A stretch of DNA of 34,719 nucleotides from Lentimicrobium sp. L6 (GTDB taxonomy: Bacteria > Bacteroidota > Bacteroidia > Bacteroidales > UBA12170): the NCBI RefSeq assembly GCF_013166655.1, contig NZ_JABKCA010000059.1:1-34719 (forward strand), given 5' to 3'. The notes under the pieces are model-generated. The model did not search any database and had not been told where the DNA came from. It was given only the letters and a program-made list of their open reading frames with translations. Positions within the stretch are counted from its first letter, which is position 1; each line of letters opens with the position of its first letter. Shown here piece by piece: positions 14,137 to 23,026 of this stretch. The position numbers and the translations under genes were made by a program.

Positions 14137-15528
14137 ATGGAAAAACAACGTACCATTAAAAGAGAAGTAAGCATCTCTGGAACCGGATTGCATACCGGAC
14201 AAGAAGTAACCATAGCATTCAAGCCAGCAGCAGAAGGTTATGGTTATCGATTTGTAAGAACAGATGTGAACGAAGATATCGAAATTAAAGCCTTAGTTGA
14301 CTATGTAGTAGATACTTCTAGAGGAACTACTTTAGAATACAAAGGTTCTAAAGTTTATACCATCGAACATGTTTTAGCTGCTTTGGTAGGATTGCAGATA
14401 GATAATGTTAGAATTGAAATGAATGGTGCAGAAACTCCAATTCTTGATGGAAGCTCAAGATTATATATTGAGAAATTAGAAGATGCTGGAATAGAAGAAC
14501 AAGAAGCCGAAAGAGAATATTACGAGCTCACCGAGAATATTAGCTATCAGAATGCTGATGAAAAAGTTGAATATATCGCCATTCCAAGCGACGAATTCAA
14601 AGTTTCAGTGATGATAGATTACGAAAGTGAAGTTTTAGGAACTCAACATGCCAATATGTATCATATTGGAGAATTTAAAAAAGAGATATCCAAAGCAAGA
14701 ACCTTCGTATTTCTCCATGAACTAGAGTTTCTATTAAAAAACAACTTGATAAAAGGTGGTGATCTTGCTAATGCTATTGTTTATGTAGAAAAACAAGTAG
14801 AACAAGATGAACTCAACCGCTTGGCTGAATTATTTAACAAACCTGTTGTTAATGTAACTGAAAAAGGATACTTAAACAACCTGGAACTTTTTGCAAATAA
14901 TGAGCCAGCCCGTCACAAATTATTAGATGTAATAGGTGATCTTGCATTAATCGGAAAACCTATTAAAGCACATATCATTGCCACTCGACCTGGACATAAG
15001 AACAATACTGCTTTTGCCAAAATCCTTAAAAAAAGACAGAAAGATGAAGAGAGCAAGAAAAACATGCCCACTTTCTCATCTGATGTAAAACCACTTTTCG
15101 ATATCAATGATATCATGAAAAAGCTTCCTCATCGTCCTCCATTCTTACTTATTGACAAGATTATGGAGATGAGCGATACTCATGTTATTGGAAGTAAGAA
15201 TGTGACCATGAACGAGGATTTTTTCGTAGGTCACTTTCCTGGAAACCCAGTAATGCCGGGTGTATTGCAAATTGAAGCGATGGCCCAAACTGGGGGAATC
15301 TTAGTTTTAAGCACGGTTCCCGATCCTGAAAACTATATCACTTTATTTATGAAAATTGATAAAGTAAAATTTCGTAATCAAGTTGTGCCAGGTGATACTC
15401 TAAATTTCAGTTTAAAATTACTAACCCCTATCAGAAGAGGACTTTGCCACATGGGTGGAATAGCTTATGTAGGAAATAAAGTAGTAATGGAAGCCGAAAT
15501 GTTAGCGCAAATAGTGAAGATAAAATAA
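14137..15528 (+). CDS. lpxC-fabZ: Bifunctional UDP-3-O-acyl-N-acetylglucosamine deacetylase / 3-hydroxyacyl-ACP dehydratase
   Basis: The N-terminal LpxC (about 1-310) is the zinc deacetylase that commits UDP-GlcNAc to lipid A. The C-terminal FabZ (about 320-463) dehydrates 3-hydroxyacyl-ACP in fatty acid synthesis. LpxC zinc ligands are visible as IEHVLAA (His78) and ARHKLLDVIGD (His260, Asp264), and RPGHKNN (His287) matches the catalytic His. FabZ shows LPHRPPFLLID, GHFPGNPVMPGVLQIEAMAQ in part (His366, Glu380) and the following hot-dog strands. The fusion is a hallmark of Bacteroidota and couples two enzymes that compete for the same hydroxyacyl-ACP pool. lpxA follows after 12 bases. Confidence 0.98.
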   Translation: MEKQRTIKREVSISGTGLHTGQEVTIAFKPAAEGYGYRFVRTDVNEDIEIKALVDYVVDTSRGTTLEYKGSKVYTIEHVLAALVGLQIDNVRIEMNGAETPILDGSSRLYIEKLEDAGIEEQEAEREYYELTENISYQNADEKVEYIAIPSDEFKVSVMIDYESEVLGTQHANMYHIGEFKKEISKARTFVFLHELEFLLKNNLIKGGDLANAIVYVEKQVEQDELNRLAELFNKPVVNVTEKGYLNNLELFANNEPARHKLLDVIGDLALIGKPIKAHIIATRPGHKNNTAFAKILKKRQKDEESKKNMPTFSSDVKPLFDINDIMKKLPHRPPFLLIDKIMEMSDTHVIGSKNVTMNEDFFVGHFPGNPVMPGVLQIEAMAQTGGILVLSTVPDPENYITLFMKIDKVKFRNQVVPGDTLNFSLKLLTPIRRGLCHMGGIAYVGNKVVMEAEMLAQIVKIK

Positions 15529-15540
15529 AAATACAAGATA

Positions 15541-16326
15541 ATGAATCAACCCTTAGCATACGTTCATCCTCAGGCAAAACTTGCAAGTAATGTAGTGATA
15601 GAGCCTTTTGTAAATATTGAAAAGAATGTAATCATTGGAGAAGGCACATGGATTGGATCGAATGTTACTATCATGGAAGGAGCACGAATTGGGAAAAATT
15701 GTAAGATTTTTCCTGGTGCAGTGATTTCTGCTATCCCTCAGGATTTAAAATACGATGGTGAAGAGACCCTAGTAAAAATAGGTGACAACACCACCATTAG
15801 AGAATTTGTGACCGTAAATAGAGGTACTAAAGCCAATATGGAAACCATAGTTGGAAATAACTGTCTGCTTATGGCTTATGTGCATATTGCTCATGATTGT
15901 ATCGTTGGCGACAATGTAATCCTAGCTAATGGAGCAACTTTGGCAGGCCACATAGATATTCACGATTGGGCTATCATTGGTGGCCTAGCAGCTGTACACC
16001 AATTTGTACAAGTAGGAAAACACGCCATGATTAGTGGTGGTGGAATGGCTCGTAAAGATGTTCCTCCTTATACTAAAGCAGGTCGCGAACCTCTTTCATA
16101 CGTTGGTATCAACTCCGTTGGTTTACGCAGAAGAGGATTTACACCAGAACAAATTCAGCAGATTCAAGAAATCTACAGAATTATTTATTTAAAGAATAAA
16201 AATGTATCTCAGGCTGTCAATTATATTGAAGCAACTATTCCTGCAACACCTGAGAGAGACGAAATATTAACTTTTATTGCAAAATCAACTCGTGGTATCA
16301 TGAGGGGATATTCAAGATTTTTATAA
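15541..16326 (+). CDS. lpxA: UDP-N-acetylglucosamine O-acyltransferase LpxA
   Basis: LpxA puts a 3-hydroxyacyl chain from acyl-ACP on the 3-OH of UDP-GlcNAc, the first and reversible lipid A step. The 261-residue protein has the normal length. It has a left-handed beta-helix of hexapeptide repeats (about 1-185) with the catalytic HIAHD (His115 and His118, the latter equivalent to E. coli His125), GATLAGH and IIGGLAAVHQFV. A C-terminal helical domain contains GLRRRGFTPEQI. It lies between lpxC-fabZ (12 bases) and efp (9 bases), so it is clearly in the same operon. Confidence 0.97.
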   Translation: MNQPLAYVHPQAKLASNVVIEPFVNIEKNVIIGEGTWIGSNVTIMEGARIGKNCKIFPGAVISAIPQDLKYDGEETLVKIGDNTTIREFVTVNRGTKANMETIVGNNCLLMAYVHIAHDCIVGDNVILANGATLAGHIDIHDWAIIGGLAAVHQFVQVGKHAMISGGGMARKDVPPYTKAGREPLSYVGINSVGLRRRGFTPEQIQQIQEIYRIIYLKNKNVSQAVNYIEATIPATPERDEILTFIAKSTRGIMRGYSRFL

Positions 16327-16335
16327 AATACAATT

Positions 16336-16905
16336 ATGGCAAACACTTCAGATTTCAAAAACGGATTAGTTATTGAATTTAATGGAAACTTATTCTCTAT
16401 TGTTGAATTTCAACATGTAAAACCTGGTAAAGGACCAGCTTTTGTGAGAACAAAACTAAAAAATCTAAAAACTGGGAAAGTTATTCCTAATACTTTTACA
16501 TCTGGTGTTAAAATTAATATCCAAAGAGTAGAAAGAAGAAGCTACCAATACCTTTACAAAGAAGGTCAAGATATGCACTTCATGAATAATGAAACTTTTG
16601 AACAAACATTTTTAGATGAAGCTCTTGTTGGAGCTCCAGGAGCGTTTTTGAAAGAAGGTCAGAATGTTGAGATTTTAATTCATGCAGAAACTGAATCACC
16701 CCTCACTGTAGACCTTCCACCTTATGTAACTCTTGAAATTACCTATACTGAACCAGGAGAAAGAGGGAATACAGCTACCAACACTTTAAAAGATGCTACA
16801 GTTGAAACTGGAGCTACCGTTAGAGTTCCTCTATTCATCAATACTGGTGAATTGATCAAAGTAGATACCAGAAATGGTGAGTATTCTGAAAGAGTTAAAG
16901 CTTAG
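16336..16905 (+). CDS. efp: Translation elongation factor P
   Basis: EF-P relieves ribosome stalling at polyproline stretches. The 189-residue protein has the three-domain length and motifs: N-terminal KOW-like domain with EFQHVKPGKGPAFVRTKL (Lys32 at the loop tip that is modified in many bacteria), a central OB domain, and a C-terminal OB domain with VDLPPYVTLEITYTEPG and GATVRVPLFINTGELIKVDT. Whether Lys32 is modified cannot be told; no epmA/epmB or other modifier is in the window. Its place inside the lipid A operon, 9 bases after lpxA and 3 before the lpxD paralogue, ties its expression to envelope synthesis. Confidence 0.97.
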   Translation: MANTSDFKNGLVIEFNGNLFSIVEFQHVKPGKGPAFVRTKLKNLKTGKVIPNTFTSGVKINIQRVERRSYQYLYKEGQDMHFMNNETFEQTFLDEALVGAPGAFLKEGQNVEILIHAETESPLTVDLPPYVTLEITYTEPGERGNTATNTLKDATVETGATVRVPLFINTGELIKVDTRNGEYSERVKA

Positions 16906-16908
16906 TGA

Positions 16909-17832
16909 ATGAGATTTCCTAGAAATTACAGCTTAAAAGAAGTCAGTAAACTCATTGGAGTTAACAAATATGTTGGTGCTGACGATTATGTAGTAAGTGG
17001 AATTAATGAAATACATATGGTAGAAGCGGGTGATCTAACTTTTGTTGATCACCCAAAATACTATAGTAAAGCATTAAACAGCGCTGCTACAACTATATTA
17101 ATTAACAAAGAAGTAGATTGTCCTGAAGGCAAGGCTTTAATCATTTCGGACACCCCATTTGACGACTACATGAAACTCGTTAAACATTTCCGACCTTTTG
17201 AAGCTTCCACCTCCTCTATCAGTCCTAAAGCAGAAATTGGAGAAGGAACTATTATCCAACCAGGAGCATTTATTGGAAATTATGTAAAAATTGGAAAGAA
17301 TTGTATTATTCACGCCAATGCATGTATTTACGACCATTGCATTCTTGGTAATGATGTGATCGTACATTCTGGTGCTATCATTGGTGCTGATGCTTATTAT
17401 TTCCAAAAGAGAGCAGATGGCTTTAAAAAGTTTGAATCTTGTGGTAGAGTTATTCTAGAAGATAAAGTTGAAGTTGGTGCATTATGTGCCATCGACAAAG
17501 GAGTAAGTGGCGATACCATCATTGGTGAAGATACCAAAATGGATAACCACAGTCAGATTGGACATGACACCCAAATTGGTAAAAGATGTTTGATAGGAGC
17601 TCATGCTGCTATTGCAGGAGTAACAAAAATTGAGGATGATGTTATTATCTGGGGTAGAGTAGCCATAAACAAAGATATTGTTATTGGTAAAGGAGCAGTC
17701 ATATTAGCCACATCAGCTATTGACAAGTCAGTAGAAGGTGGCAAAACCTATTTTGGTAGCCCAGCTATTGAAGCTAGAGAGAAGTGGAAAGAGATGGCAA
17801 CCTTAAGGCGTTTAGCTAGAGAAAATAGATAA
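16909..17832 (+). CDS. Second LpxD-like hexapeptide acyltransferase, divergent paralogue
   Basis: The 307-residue protein has the LpxD layout: an N-terminal uridine-binding-like domain (1-100, with GDLTFVDHPKYYSKA), a left-handed beta-helix (about 103-285) and a C-terminal helix after FGSPAIEAR. It keeps the catalytic His in NHSQIGHDTQ (His219), but the second LpxD His, in GITGHLVIG of the neighbouring lpxD, is replaced by Asp (AINKDIVIG, Asp256). The DG(F)GFA segment of LpxD is changed to DAYYFQ. It is therefore probably an acyltransferase with a different acyl donor or sugar nucleotide, not a simple duplicate. It lies 3 bases after efp and ends the lipid A operon. Confidence 0.85.
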   Translation: MRFPRNYSLKEVSKLIGVNKYVGADDYVVSGINEIHMVEAGDLTFVDHPKYYSKALNSAATTILINKEVDCPEGKALIISDTPFDDYMKLVKHFRPFEASTSSISPKAEIGEGTIIQPGAFIGNYVKIGKNCIIHANACIYDHCILGNDVIVHSGAIIGADAYYFQKRADGFKKFESCGRVILEDKVEVGALCAIDKGVSGDTIIGEDTKMDNHSQIGHDTQIGKRCLIGAHAAIAGVTKIEDDVIIWGRVAINKDIVIGKGAVILATSAIDKSVEGGKTYFGSPAIEAREKWKEMATLRRLARENR

Positions 17833-17833
17833 T

Positions 17834-17865
17834 AAAAAGGACTGCTTATTTAGCGGTCTTTTTTT
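17834..17865. terminator. Bidirectional terminator between the lipid A operon and the ligase gene
   Basis: A 12-bp stem with two G-U wobbles (17834-17845 with 17853-17865, approximate ends) has an A-run on the left and a T-run on the right, so it can stop transcripts from both directions. The stop codon of the minus-strand ligase (17848-17846) lies in the loop, and its last codons form one arm. Confidence 0.85.
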
Positions 17866-19288
17866 GGCTTAGGGCTTCTTTATTTCTAATATCCAATATT
17901 ACTAATATGGCCGCAAAGCCCCAGAAAGGCACAGCAGCTTTATCAGAATCTAAGAAATTATTAAGCAGGCCATGAATGAAATAGGTAACAAAAGCTACCA
18001 ATATCCCCATAACCATGACTCTATTAGAGCGATTAGCATCTTGCTTATAAACACGAACTCCAGTAGAAATAATTGCGATCCCAATTAAAAGGAAGGTCAC
18101 TAAACCAAGAACACCTTTATCAGCCAATGGACCCAAATATTCACTATGTGCATTTCCTCCATCACCAAAATCGGTACTAATTATAGTTTTTTCACTTGCT
18201 CTTTGCATTGGAGCATACACAAACTGATAAGTACCAGGTCCCCATCCTACTATGGGTCTTTCTTCGAAAAGACGAAGTGCACAAGCCCATCTATTAATAC
18301 GTTCTAAGTTTGAAGCATCTGTAGCAATATTACTTGCGGAAGATACATGCTCCATAAAATTTGCAGAGGAATCTTGATCATTCTTTGATAATTTATCTAA
18401 AATTTGATTTTGAAAAGTAAAGAATAAGCCTACAACGCTAATAATTGTTAATGCTACATATCGTAATTTTATCTTATAATATATTAAAACAAAAACGCCT
18501 ATTCCACCAATAACAGATAACCATGCTGCACGACTGTAAGATAAATACAATGCAAACAGAATGATTAAAGTAGCAATAATAGAATACATTTTCAGACTCT
18601 TAGAATAATCATCTGTAAATATTAAAGCCAAACCAATAGGCAAATAAAACGCAAGGATCATTCCATAGGCTGTATGATCATTATAGAAAGGAGACATCAC
18701 CCAGTGTCCTGCTTTAGTTTCAAATCCCCACATAGAATGATGAATAGTGGTATAGATAATCACAATGATTAATGGGATAATATAAAGCCAAGCAAACTTT
18801 CTGATATCAGAATCTTTCTTGATGATTTTACTAAAAATGAAGTAAAAAGGAACGACAAACCATAGTTGTGAAACAAAGTACTTTAATGATACAATAGGTA
18901 ATTCACTCGTAAAGGTAGTAAACAAAGTCCAAGTCAAACTAAGAGCTAATGCAATGGTTATCGGGTGTTTTAGAAACCTTTTATCAAAGCTCCAATCAAA
19001 AAATATTTTTATAATAAACAATAATAATACCCCAGCCATCAATGGTTCTGTCGGCAGAGACACCCCTACTCCAAAGTCATTATCTTTAAGAATTATTGCT
19101 AAAGGAGTAAAGAAAACAATCAACCAGATCAGTTTATCTAAAGCAAAAAAGTAAAGAAGAATAAAGAATAAACCAAATGGAATGGCAAAAGCATAATATT
19201 GATTTTTAGCCACAAAGTACATGTTGGCCAAAACAAATAAAATGCTGAGCAAGTAAATAATTCCTATTTTTACTTTGGAGGAGAACAA
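17846..19288 (-). CDS. O-antigen ligase/polymerase (Wzy_C, WaaL-like) membrane protein
   Basis: This is a polytopic membrane protein with about 10-12 hydrophobic helices. It has the Wzy_C-type signature: YLSYSRAAWLSVIGGIGVF, then a large periplasmic loop with RLFEERPIVGWGPGTYQF and GNAHSEYLGPLADKGVLG (conserved His). Such proteins join undecaprenyl-linked glycan to lipid A core (ligase) or polymerise repeat units (Wzy); sequence alone does not separate the two. The start is uncertain. There is no ATG before the first helix. A TTG at 19288, directly after the stop of the upstream gene (19290), gives MFSSKVKIGIIYLL and is chosen here; a TTG at 19330 would overlap by 41 bases. It ends the flippase/Wzz/ligase cluster. 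Confidence 0.85.
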   Translation of the reverse strand: MFSSKVKIGIIYLLSILFVLANMYFVAKNQYYAFAIPFGLFFILLYFFALDKLIWLIVFFTPLAIILKDNDFGVGVSLPTEPLMAGVLLLFIIKIFFDWSFDKRFLKHPITIALALSLTWTLFTTFTSELPIVSLKYFVSQLWFVVPFYFIFSKIIKKDSDIRKFAWLYIIPLIIVIIYTTIHHSMWGFETKAGHWVMSPFYNDHTAYGMILAFYLPIGLALIFTDDYSKSLKMYSIIATLIILFALYLSYSRAAWLSVIGGIGVFVLIYYKIKLRYVALTIISVVGLFFTFQNQILDKLSKNDQDSSANFMEHVSSASNIATDASNLERINRWACALRLFEERPIVGWGPGTYQFVYAPMQRASEKTIISTDFGDGGNAHSEYLGPLADKGVLGLVTFLLIGIAIISTGVRVYKQDANRSNRVMVMGILVAFVTYFIHGLLNNFLDSDKAAVPFWGFAAILVILDIRNKEALSQKKTAK

Positions 19289-19289
19289 A

Positions 19290-20246
19290 TTAAATCGCCT
19301 TTCTAATTCGTAAATTCTCAATAACACCAATCACAATAACTGAGAGTAATAATGTTGTAAACATCGTTAAGGCCACAATTAACCATCTCACTGGATATGA
19401 TTTCTTATCAGCAGCAAAAGGCTCTTCAATAACGTTAGTATATGAAAACTGTCTATCATAATTGGCATCGGCCTTATCTAATTCACTAGTTATTTCTCTT
19501 AATAATAAAGCTTGATGCTTTAAAGTCTCAAGACTAAGCAATAAGTCTCCACCTTTAGCCTCCATACTTTTTCTCAATCTACTAACTTCGTCTTTATTAA
19601 TTCGTGTGGAACCTCCTTCTACTGTACCCAACAAACCTTTCATTACTTCAGAAGATTGAGCACCATATTCTATTAACCCATCTTCAGCTGCCAATACATG
19701 CAATACACTTTTTATGGAATCAATAGATTGAATTTTTCTTTGTTTAGCTCTTTCCCACATCCCCACAACTTCGCCAAACTTTTCTTCATGCAGCATTTTA
19801 ATTTTCTCATTATAAGCAAGAATAACCATTTCAACCATTTCTTTGGCTATTTCTGGATCTCTATCTAAAACTTCAATTCTTAGAGCTTCACCAGGGGTCT
19901 TTCCAATCTTCACACTCTCTTTATATTCATTTATCAGAGCAGTAGTAAAATACTCATAATCAGGAGATATCTCATAATGCTCAGCAAGATTAAATTCCTC
20001 AATAACACGATCTCTCACATAACTAGCTTGAAGAATTTGATACATTTGCTCAGTTTCACTTTCTTCAGAATATGGTGAAATATTAGATGGATATATTACC
20101 GCCCAAGATTTAAATTTGGGAGTAATTAACCAAGAGCCTGAAAATACTGCTGAGCCTACAAAAGCTATAAGCAATATGACAGCCAAATGAACCCTCCATC
20201 TTAAAAGGGTATTAATGACGTTCAGATTATTAAAATTGCTTTCCAT
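19290..20246 (-). CDS. Wzz-like polysaccharide chain-length/co-polymerase protein (second of two)
   Basis: The 318-residue protein has the Wzz topology: an N-terminal transmembrane helix (about 19-42), a long periplasmic part with helical coiled-coil segments (about 130-270), and a C-terminal helix (about 288-310) preceded by KKSYPVRWLIV, the Pro-containing motif typical of Wzz. It has no cytoplasmic tyrosine-kinase domain. Such proteins set polysaccharide chain length by acting with the Wzy polymerase in the inner membrane. It resembles the protein encoded just upstream (20363-21388) and precedes the ligase/polymerase gene. Confidence 0.85.
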   Translation of the reverse strand: MESNFNNLNVINTLLRWRVHLAVILLIAFVGSAVFSGSWLITPKFKSWAVIYPSNISPYSEESETEQMYQILQASYVRDRVIEEFNLAEHYEISPDYEYFTTALINEYKESVKIGKTPGEALRIEVLDRDPEIAKEMVEMVILAYNEKIKMLHEEKFGEVVGMWERAKQRKIQSIDSIKSVLHVLAAEDGLIEYGAQSSEVMKGLLGTVEGGSTRINKDEVSRLRKSMEAKGGDLLLSLETLKHQALLLREITSELDKADANYDRQFSYTNVIEEPFAADKKSYPVRWLIVALTMFTTLLLSVIVIGVIENLRIRKAI

Positions 20247-20362
20247 TATAATATGATTTATTCTTATTCTATGCTTATTAAAAACTAATTTCTTATCAAT
20301 TGAGCTTAACTCTTTATTATTATCTTTTCCATAATACCTAATTTGATTTAGGATTAATTGAA

Positions 20363-21388
20363 TTATGCTTTTTTTTTTATTTGTAACTTTTCTAGTTGCT
20401 CAAAAGTAATAATAACTAAAACTGTAAGAAATAATGAACCAAAAATTGATAATATTACAATCAACCATCTTATTGGATATGATTTCTTTTCTGCTTTATA
20501 TGCATTATTTACAATAAATTTTTGAGGTAAATCTTGTTCAGCGTCTACTTTTGCTTCCTCATATTTAGCTCTAATTTCACTCAGTTGTTTTTTATCATGT
20601 TCTAATGCATCTCTAATGGATACATAAGGACCGCCATAATTTGCTAAAATATCTAGTTTACCTTCTAAACGCTGAATATTTGCATTATTGCCCTTGGCTA
20701 TTTCCATGGCCAACTGACGGTTGATCATCTCTGATTGTGATTCATAATCATGCACTCCTAATTTACGCAATACTGTTAAGGAATCCTCTTTGAGCTTAAT
20801 TTCTAATCTAAGCTTAAAGTACTCTCTTTCAACTATCTTGAAAGCCTTATTTGCACGTATACGTTTCATATTATTCTTCACTACATCGTATAACAAAGCA
20901 ATTTCATTAGCTATATCAGCAGCAAATTGAGCGTCTTTATCGTAAACAATAATTTTTACAGCACTATTTTCAGTTCGTTTAAACTTTATATTTGATTCAT
21001 ATAACCTATACAATTTCGTGAAATGATAAGAATCATCATCATTAATCCCATAATGAGAAGAAAGATGATACTTCTGAATGATACTATCACGAATGATATT
21101 GGAATTTAGAATCTGTAACATTTGTTCTATTTGCTCATCCTCTCCAAATTCCAATATATCTTCTTTGGCCGCATAGTTGGTGCTCAATAAAGCTTTGGAT
21201 ATAGCATTGGTGGAAGTTGGGAACAATACCACTTGACTTTTATAAAGTGGTGTTATAAAGTAGGGTGTTGAGAATATTACAGACAATATTGCAGCCAACA
21301 AACCTACAAGGAGAAATGTTCGTCTCCATTGAAATAAAAACGTAATAAAATTTGAGGAATCAAATCCTTCGTAAGTATTATTATTCAT
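20363..21388 (-). CDS. Wzz-like polysaccharide chain-length/co-polymerase protein (first of two)
   Basis: The 341-residue protein has transmembrane helices at about 24-46 and 312-332, and a periplasmic region with predicted coiled coil (about 165-290). KKSYPIRWLIV stands before the last helix, almost identical to the motif in the downstream paralogue. The N-terminal part (NFITFLFQWRRTFLLVGLL, ITPLYKSQVVLFPTS) also parallels the second copy, so the pair arose by duplication, although the periplasmic parts have diverged. It lacks a kinase domain. It lies 92 bases after the flippase gene and 116 before the second copy. Confidence 0.85.
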   Translation of the reverse strand: MNNNTYEGFDSSNFITFLFQWRRTFLLVGLLAAILSVIFSTPYFITPLYKSQVVLFPTSTNAISKALLSTNYAAKEDILEFGEDEQIEQMLQILNSNIIRDSIIQKYHLSSHYGINDDDSYHFTKLYRLYESNIKFKRTENSAVKIIVYDKDAQFAADIANEIALLYDVVKNNMKRIRANKAFKIVEREYFKLRLEIKLKEDSLTVLRKLGVHDYESQSEMINRQLAMEIAKGNNANIQRLEGKLDILANYGGPYVSIRDALEHDKKQLSEIRAKYEEAKVDAEQDLPQKFIVNNAYKAEKKSYPIRWLIVILSIFGSLFLTVLVIITFEQLEKLQIKKKA

Positions 21389-21480
21389 AATCGATATGAA
21401 CCTTTTAGAAAGCCCAAAAATAGAACTATTTTCTAAATAAGAAAATATAAATATGTAATTAGATCGGAATTAATAAAAAG

Positions 21481-22938
21481 CTATTTTAATTGGTCGTTTT
21501 TTATAATTTCAACAAACTCTTTTATACTCAAGAGCTTCATCAAAACAGCTATTAATAAGGAAGATAGAGAAACAAAAACCAATTTAAGAACCCAGTTATA
21601 CGTAATTACGAAAGTAGATGTATAACTAATAATTAAAGTAAAAATAATAAAGCCAAATAATCTAATGATAAAATTATTATCAATTTTAAAATTAAATTTA
21701 CTTTTCACAACATACAATTGGGCGATGGAAGAAAATGACAATGCAGATAAATTTGCAACTGCAGAACCAAAAGCATGATATTTCGGTACTAAAACCAGAT
21801 TTAAGGTCACACTAATTATAAGACTAATAGCAGCAATAGTATTAAGTTCTTTTAAACTTCCATTAGCAGTTAGTAAAGTACCAAAGATATAGGAGGTTCC
21901 CATGGCCATCACACCAAAAATAATAACACTGTAGACCGAGGATGATTCACTTATATGCTCATCGTATAATAATTCCATTATTTCGTAACTATAAAAGAAA
22001 GTGCATATTGCCAAAATACTGGTAGCCACAAACAATAAAGAAAAGGATACTCTAACAATATTGATTAAACTCTCTTTTGCCTTGATTAGGTGAGAAAAGA
22101 GGGGTAATAACAAAATAGCAAACAAAAAGCTGATTTGATTTGTTGCTTCTAATATTCTATAAGCATGTGCGTATACTCCAGATTGGATATTACCTATTTC
22201 ATTTGGTAATAATTTGTCAATCATCACCGTATCAATTCTATTATAAAAAGTCATTAATAGAGTAAGTAAGGCAAATGGCATGCTCTTTCGTAAAATCATT
22301 AAGAAGAATGGAATATTCCAATTTATGGCTAAAGACTTACTTTTAATGACGACTACTGAATAACCAATAATTGCAGCAATAATATAAGCTGAGGTCTGGG
22401 CATAAACAAACCATTCTATTTGAAATTCACCAGAAATAACATGACCCCACAGCAAAACTGCCATGATTATAATCATCAGACTCCTATCTAAGACCGACAT
22501 AAAACTCTCCGTCCTAAACATGAGCATTCCAGAAATATTAGATCTTATATATAATATAAATGATAGTAAAAATTGATTAAAACCTACTAAAGCCAATAAA
22601 CTCAGCTGAGAACCCCTATAACCCCAAAGTAAGCCTATCCCTATTGTGACAATAAAATAAAGGAAACCCAAAATTAGTTTTAAGCTCACTATTCCAGAAA
22701 AATGTTTAGCTAATAATTGAGTATTCTGAGCAATATTGCGATTATTGAAATTGGTAACTCCTAAATCCAATAAAATATTGAAAAGGAAACTAAAGTTGAG
22801 GATGGTATAATAAAAGCCGAATTCCTCTGCTCCCACTACGTTTTGTACTGTCCTATCTATACCAAAAACCCAAAATGGCTTAATCAGCAAATTGAGTAAA
22901 AGCAGTAATCCTAGATTAGTTATAAACTTTCTCTGCAT
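21481..22938 (-). CDS. Polysaccharide flippase (Wzx-like, MOP superfamily)
   Basis: The 485-residue protein has about 12-14 hydrophobic helices and the N-terminal pattern of the RfbX/polysaccharide-export group of the MOP superfamily (GAEEFGFYYTILNFSFLFNILLDLG in overview). Such proteins flip undecaprenyl-diphosphate-linked repeat units across the inner membrane. It is followed by two Wzz-like genes and the ligase/polymerase gene, which completes a minimal Wzx/Wzz/Wzy set. No sugar-nucleotide genes are in the window and only one glycosyltransferase, so repeat-unit assembly must be encoded elsewhere. Confidence 0.88.
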   Translation of the reverse strand: MQRKFITNLGLLLLLNLLIKPFWVFGIDRTVQNVVGAEEFGFYYTILNFSFLFNILLDLGVTNFNNRNIAQNTQLLAKHFSGIVSLKLILGFLYFIVTIGIGLLWGYRGSQLSLLALVGFNQFLLSFILYIRSNISGMLMFRTESFMSVLDRSLMIIIMAVLLWGHVISGEFQIEWFVYAQTSAYIIAAIIGYSVVVIKSKSLAINWNIPFFLMILRKSMPFALLTLLMTFYNRIDTVMIDKLLPNEIGNIQSGVYAHAYRILEATNQISFLFAILLLPLFSHLIKAKESLINIVRVSFSLLFVATSILAICTFFYSYEIMELLYDEHISESSSVYSVIIFGVMAMGTSYIFGTLLTANGSLKELNTIAAISLIISVTLNLVLVPKYHAFGSAVANLSALSFSSIAQLYVVKSKFNFKIDNNFIIRLFGFIIFTLIISYTSTFVITYNWVLKLVFVSLSSLLIAVLMKLLSIKEFVEIIKNDQLK

Positions 22939-22976
22939 AAATTTATAGATCGGCAGTTAAATAATAGTCATTCTTG

Positions 22977-22984
22977 TATCTTTG
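22977..22984 (+). promoter_or_regulatory. -7 promoter element (TATCTTTG) of the glycosyltransferase gene
   Basis: TATCTTTG is an exact TAnnTTTG match, 42 bases before the GTG start at 23027, in the gap between the divergent flippase and glycosyltransferase genes. A clear -33 TTG is not seen. Confidence 0.55.
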
Positions 22985-23026
22985 CGGCAAATTTAAGGAT
23001 TAGAATTGGTAATTAATAGTTTCTAA

